A stretch of 8,768 bases of DNA, taken from contig DAOUMU010000028.1 in NCBI GenBank assembly GCA_034409055.1, positions 1 to 8,768 of the forward strand. The letters run 5' to 3'. A program made the translations under genes and the position numbers. This DNA is from DAOUMU01 sp034409055 (lineage in GTDB: Bacteria > Chloroflexota > Anaerolineae > 4572-78 > J111). Shown here piece by piece: positions 6,019 through 8,768 of the stretch (position 1 is its first letter; each line of letters begins with the position of its first letter). A model generated the notes under the pieces. It saw only the letters and a list, made by a program, of their open reading frames with translations, did not search any database and was not told the DNA's origin.

Positions 6019-8563
6019 GGAGACGCTCCTCAAAATAACGGGTATATAATTTATTCCGGAGGACAATTTTTTGGCCAACCTTTTTGATCAGGCCAGCCTC
6101 ATTTAACCGATAAAATATCTGGTTTTTTTCATAGGTCTGATGGTACAGAATGTTGGCCAGGGCCTGCTTAACCTCCGGCTGGGCTAAAACTCGCCGGTAG
6201 TAATGGCGCAAATGGGCGCCAAAAGGCCCTGTATCTTCTGTGGCCCGGACCAGTAGGGTGTCCAGGTCAATTTTGTCTTTAACCAGCCGATAGAGGGCCA
6301 ATCTGGTTAAGAACGGATGGCCGCCAATTAAATCCATCAAATCATCAATCTGACCCGGGCGGAGAGGTGAGCCATGCCGTCGATTGAGTTCTTCAACTTC
6401 CGGTCTGGTAAAATCTTGTAATAAAATGACCTCGGCCACGTTAAAAGGAGACTGGTTGGGATCATCAATCAGCAGGTAGGGATCGGTCGAACTACTCAGA
6501 AACAAGGACATTCGGGCCAGAGACTCATCAAAAAACCGTTCGTTATGCCAGGTCCGCAGCATACCAAAAAAGTCGACACGGAAGGGGCTGGTCAGCATCC
6601 GCTCGACTTCATCCATGGCCAAAATTAGAGGTGCGTCGATCTGAGGGATAATATAGTCAGATAAATAATGGCTGCACTTGACAATGCTCGTTTGTAGCCC
6701 TAACCAATATTGGTCAATGGCCTGGGAGATACCCAACGCATCGCCAATCATCAAACACAGACCCTTTAGAAATTGATCTTCATCCTCAAAATATTGCGTT
6801 GGAAATTTTTGAAAATTGATAAAAACGGATATCTTGCCATGCTTCTTGTGGGCTTGATCTATCGCCCGACCCATCAAGGAGCTTTTGCCCATCTGCCAGG
6901 GCGATTGAATAAAAAGAGTGACTGCGTAGTCTTGGCCCAACTGCTCCCGGCAAACATCATCCGCCGCCCGCTTGATATACAATTTAGAATCGAGAGGCAT
7001 CATCCCAAAGGGCGGCTCTACGACGGGCGATAATTCTGGTGGCGTGGCGGGTCTTGGCGGACGTGGTTCAGACGTCTCCTTTGCCGACGACGAGGATATT
7101 TCCAGTAAACGCTGGACGGTCGCTGCTCCCCAAAAGGCGGTCTGCTTGGATACCTGACTTAAGACCTTAAATTTTAGAGTGCCGAGAAGATAAAGAGTTA
7201 AGCCTCGGTAATATTCACCCCAATCATTCGGGGCAAAAAGACAAATTCGAGCCATTTTGCGGATAGTCTGTAGCATCTTAAAGGGTTTTTCTAGCGCAGC
7301 GTGGGGTAACTCGGGCAAGTCAACTTGGTCAGGGTAGAGGTTGCTCCGATGCAACTGTTCATATAGGGTGTAGATCGTTTCGGGAGGCAAGTCGGCCTCG
7401 CCCAGGACGGGTGGGATGAGCATAACCACCACTTCCACTTCCAAGCGCAATAGATCACTCAAAGCGTGGCCTTGGTGAGCCGTGGCAAAATCAATTAACT
7501 TGACCTCGCGGGTTTCCGGATCAACCATGACGTTTTCCAGATTTAAGTCGCCGTGAACCGTGGAGATATTAGCGGTGAGGAAATCCCACAATAAATCCTG
7601 ATGCGGCAGTAAAGGATTAGGCAAACTTAAGTTCCCAGGGAGAGTTAGCTGCTTCGCTGAAAGATCAACAGCCGCCCCCAAGACCTGACCGGCCAGACCA
7701 ACCAGTAAATCGTGACGAGTAGCCGTAACCTGACCGTAAATTGAGTCGACCATCTTGTCCACAGGGTAATCAGCAACATCCGGCACATCGACTAGGCGCA
7801 CACGGTAAGAGGCCGTGGATTGCTCCTCCAGCGGCTGCGGTAGATTAAGCGTCACCTCTCGTTCGTCTGGATTCACCTGGGTAATTCTGAAACCCTTGAG
7901 CTCGACCTGCTCACCAGTCTCGATAACAGGCGGGGGCAGGTTAGAGTTATCTAGCCTGATCAAGGGCGCCTCATCGCTGGGTGAATTGATCGGCTTGAGA
8001 GTTAAATTGACTGGTAGCCAGGTATCGTAATCTGTCTGCATTTGGAAAGAATAGTCCACATGATGGTTCAACCACCAATGCGGACCCAAGATCTTAAAAA
8101 GACGATTTTCAAGCACCCAACATAGGTCATCGATACTGTATTCTCGATAATAATCGGCCAGACTTTGCACCTTAAAAGCGCCGCTACCCACCAGCGAATA
8201 ACACAGCCCACCCAACAAGCTATTAGCCGGCAGGTTTGAGGTAATCTCAAGTCGAACAACTTTCGGCAAGGTATGTTCCACCCAAGTCTCGTAGGCTTGC
8301 CGTTCTTTATGGATCAAGTCAATAGGCGCTATTTTGACAACAGCCGGTAGACGAGCTTTTCCTCCGGTTTCAGTCAGACGAACCCGAAAAACCCGGCTAC
8401 CGCTGAATCCACGGCCAAACTCCGCTTCGATAGCCACCAGGTCGAATTTATTGAACATATTCCGCAATACTGCTTCTTCTTCGGCGGTTATCTTAATATT
8501 ATGGGTCTTCCGTATGCGCGGACCAGAGGAAGATCCACGGGACAATGGAGGATTGGAGGTCAT
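6002..8563 (-). CDS. APH-like kinase domain (TCAD9-like) fused to an AAA_35-type ATPase
   Basis: This is an 853-aa soluble protein. The start is the ATG at 8563-8561, with AGGAAG 5 nt upstream. The N-terminal part (about 40-480) has the logic of an aminoglycoside/choline-phosphotransferase fold: a glycine-rich turn GRGFSGSRVF (50-59), VVK at 75-77, a KERQAYE helix (86-92), catalytic HGDLNLEN (337-344) and the metal-binding IDF (357-359). All key residues are present. About 110 residues (roughly 168-278), mostly beta-like, sit between the N-lobe and the catalytic loop. The whole resembles the TCAD9-type domain described from ternary bacterial conflict systems, from memory. A Pro/Ser-rich linker (490-518) leads to an AAA_35-type ATPase (about 520-845): P-loop SPWQMGKSS (554-562), Walker B LILAMDE (646-652), SPFNVA (705-710), QDFT (716-719), GGHPF (747-751), then a winged helix ending NKLYTRYFEERL. 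The ATPase is a close parallel of that in the next gene, which overlaps it by 17 nt. Substrate unknown; a regulatory or self-modifying role is inferred. Confidence 0.88.
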   Translation of the reverse strand: MTSNPPLSRGSSSGPRIRKTHNIKITAEEEAVLRNMFNKFDLVAIEAEFGRGFSGSRVFRVRLTETGGKARLPAVVKIAPIDLIHKERQAYETWVEHTLPKVVRLEITSNLPANSLLGGLCYSLVGSGAFKVQSLADYYREYSIDDLCWVLENRLFKILGPHWWLNHHVDYSFQMQTDYDTWLPVNLTLKPINSPSDEAPLIRLDNSNLPPPVIETGEQVELKGFRITQVNPDEREVTLNLPQPLEEQSTASYRVRLVDVPDVADYPVDKMVDSIYGQVTATRHDLLVGLAGQVLGAAVDLSAKQLTLPGNLSLPNPLLPHQDLLWDFLTANISTVHGDLNLENVMVDPETREVKLIDFATAHQGHALSDLLRLEVEVVVMLIPPVLGEADLPPETIYTLYEQLHRSNLYPDQVDLPELPHAALEKPFKMLQTIRKMARICLFAPNDWGEYYRGLTLYLLGTLKFKVLSQVSKQTAFWGAATVQRLLEISSSSAKETSEPRPPRPATPPELSPVVEPPFGMMPLDSKLYIKRAADDVCREQLGQDYAVTLFIQSPWQMGKSSLMGRAIDQAHKKHGKISVFINFQKFPTQYFEDEDQFLKGLCLMIGDALGISQAIDQYWLGLQTSIVKCSHYLSDYIIPQIDAPLILAMDEVERMLTSPFRVDFFGMLRTWHNERFFDESLARMSLFLSSSTDPYLLIDDPNQSPFNVAEVILLQDFTRPEVEELNRRHGSPLRPGQIDDLMDLIGGHPFLTRLALYRLVKDKIDLDTLLVRATEDTGPFGAHLRHYYRRVLAQPEVKQALANILYHQTYEKNQIFYRLNEAGLIKKVGQKIVLRNKLYTRYFEERLHGKRG
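6026..6031 (-). promoter_or_regulatory. Ribosome binding site that fixes the start of the AAA-kinase gene
   Basis: GAGGAG on the minus strand lies inside the end of the upstream gene, 7 nt before the ATG at 6018. It favours this start over the TTG at 6078, whose extra 20 residues look like out-of-frame translation of the upstream gene and match no known part of the ATPase module. Confidence 0.75.
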
Positions 8564-8628
8564 AGCATCTTCCTACATCAACATAAGTATCTAATCATCT
8601 GAGTGGACCAGCGCGGCCAGGAGTGTAT

Positions 8629-8657
8629 AGTATAGAGAAATAACGCCAAACGGAAAA
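8629..8657 (-). promoter_or_regulatory. Candidate sigma70-type promoter for the three-gene operon
   Basis: A -10 element TATACT (8634-8629) is preceded, after 17 nt, by a weak -35 TTTTCC (8657-8652). Transcription would begin about 60 nt before the ATG at 8563. The -35 is poor, which would suit an activated or regulated promoter. A second -35-like TTGACG occurs further upstream on the same strand without a good -10. Confidence 0.35.
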
Positions 8658-8659
8658 AG

Positions 8660-8684
8660 TCACACACCATCTTACAATGTGTGA
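8660..8684. promoter_or_regulatory. Inverted repeat next to the -35, possible operator
   Basis: TCACACA and TGTGTGA arms of 7 bp are separated by 11 nt. The repeat lies immediately upstream of the candidate -35 of the operon and upstream of the divergent GTG start at 8739, a position suited to a dimeric regulator acting on both directions. As a hairpin it would have a long loop and no T-tract, so a protein site is more likely than a terminator. Confidence 0.35.
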
Positions 8685-8738
8685 TTGCGCCACGATTCTG
8701 GTATCCTATCAACAATATCTTGAATTCGGAGACGTCAA

Positions 8739-8768
8739 GTGAAAAGCAGATTGATGGGATACACTTTT
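8739..8768 (+). CDS. Probable start of a divergent gene, cut by the window edge
   Basis: GTG at 8739-8741 is preceded by GGAG at 8728-8731 with ideal 7-nt spacing. The frame is open to the end of the window and reads VKSRLMGYTF, with the first residue Met if used as a start. A -10-like TATCCT lies at 8702-8707, with no good -35. Ten codons are too few to identify a product. If real, this gene and the operon share the 8564-8738 region, and its product may be relevant to their control. Confidence 0.35.
   Translation, partial: MKSRLMGYTF

Noticed and set aside
6019..6078. Longer start (TTG at 6078) for the AAA-kinase gene
   Set aside because: It adds 20 residues with no link to the ATPase module, overlaps the upstream gene by 77 nt and lacks the strong GAGGAG site that precedes the ATG at 6018.

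Overview
The window looks like an accessory locus from a Chloroflexota bacterium (Anaerolineae-like). This rests on style only: AAA_35-type STAND-like ATPase modules joined to kinases, and a single-pass membrane protein with long Pro/Thr spacers and an SH3b domain. A filamentous cyanobacterium is the main alternative. All main genes lie on the minus strand and read from right to left.

At the right edge (8564-8768) is a control region. It holds a candidate promoter for the minus-strand operon, an inverted repeat just upstream of its -35, and a probable divergent plus-strand start (GTG at 8739 with a good Shine-Dalgarno) whose gene runs out of the window. The operon core follows as three tightly coupled genes. 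Gene A (8563-6002, 853 aa) joins an APH/choline-kinase-like domain, with an inserted beta-rich segment, to an AAA_35-type ATPase. Gene B (6018-1978, 1346 aa, overlapping A by 17 nt) carries a second AAA_35-type ATPase, an intact Ser/Thr protein kinase, TPR-like helices, five tandem ~54-residue repeats, coiled coils and a C-terminal two-helix membrane anchor. Gene C (1981-953, 342 aa, ATGA overlap with B) is a membrane-anchored protein with an extracytoplasmic SH3b domain and a PPC-like beta domain on Pro/Thr stalks.

Downstream of C the operon looks damaged. A 36-aa ORF starts inside the end of C with a good ribosome binding site and stops where a frameshifted, probably transposase-derived remnant begins (862-507). 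A small intact gene follows (474-178), encoding a muconolactone-isomerase/YCII-like ferredoxin-fold protein. Positions 1-177 hold no gene.

Taken together, A, B and C look like a membrane-associated signalling or conflict system. C would sense outside the membrane, B would sit on the inner face as an ATPase-switched protein kinase, and A would be a soluble partner with a homologous ATPase and an atypical kinase. The domain assignments come from motifs seen in the sequence; the working model is inference.
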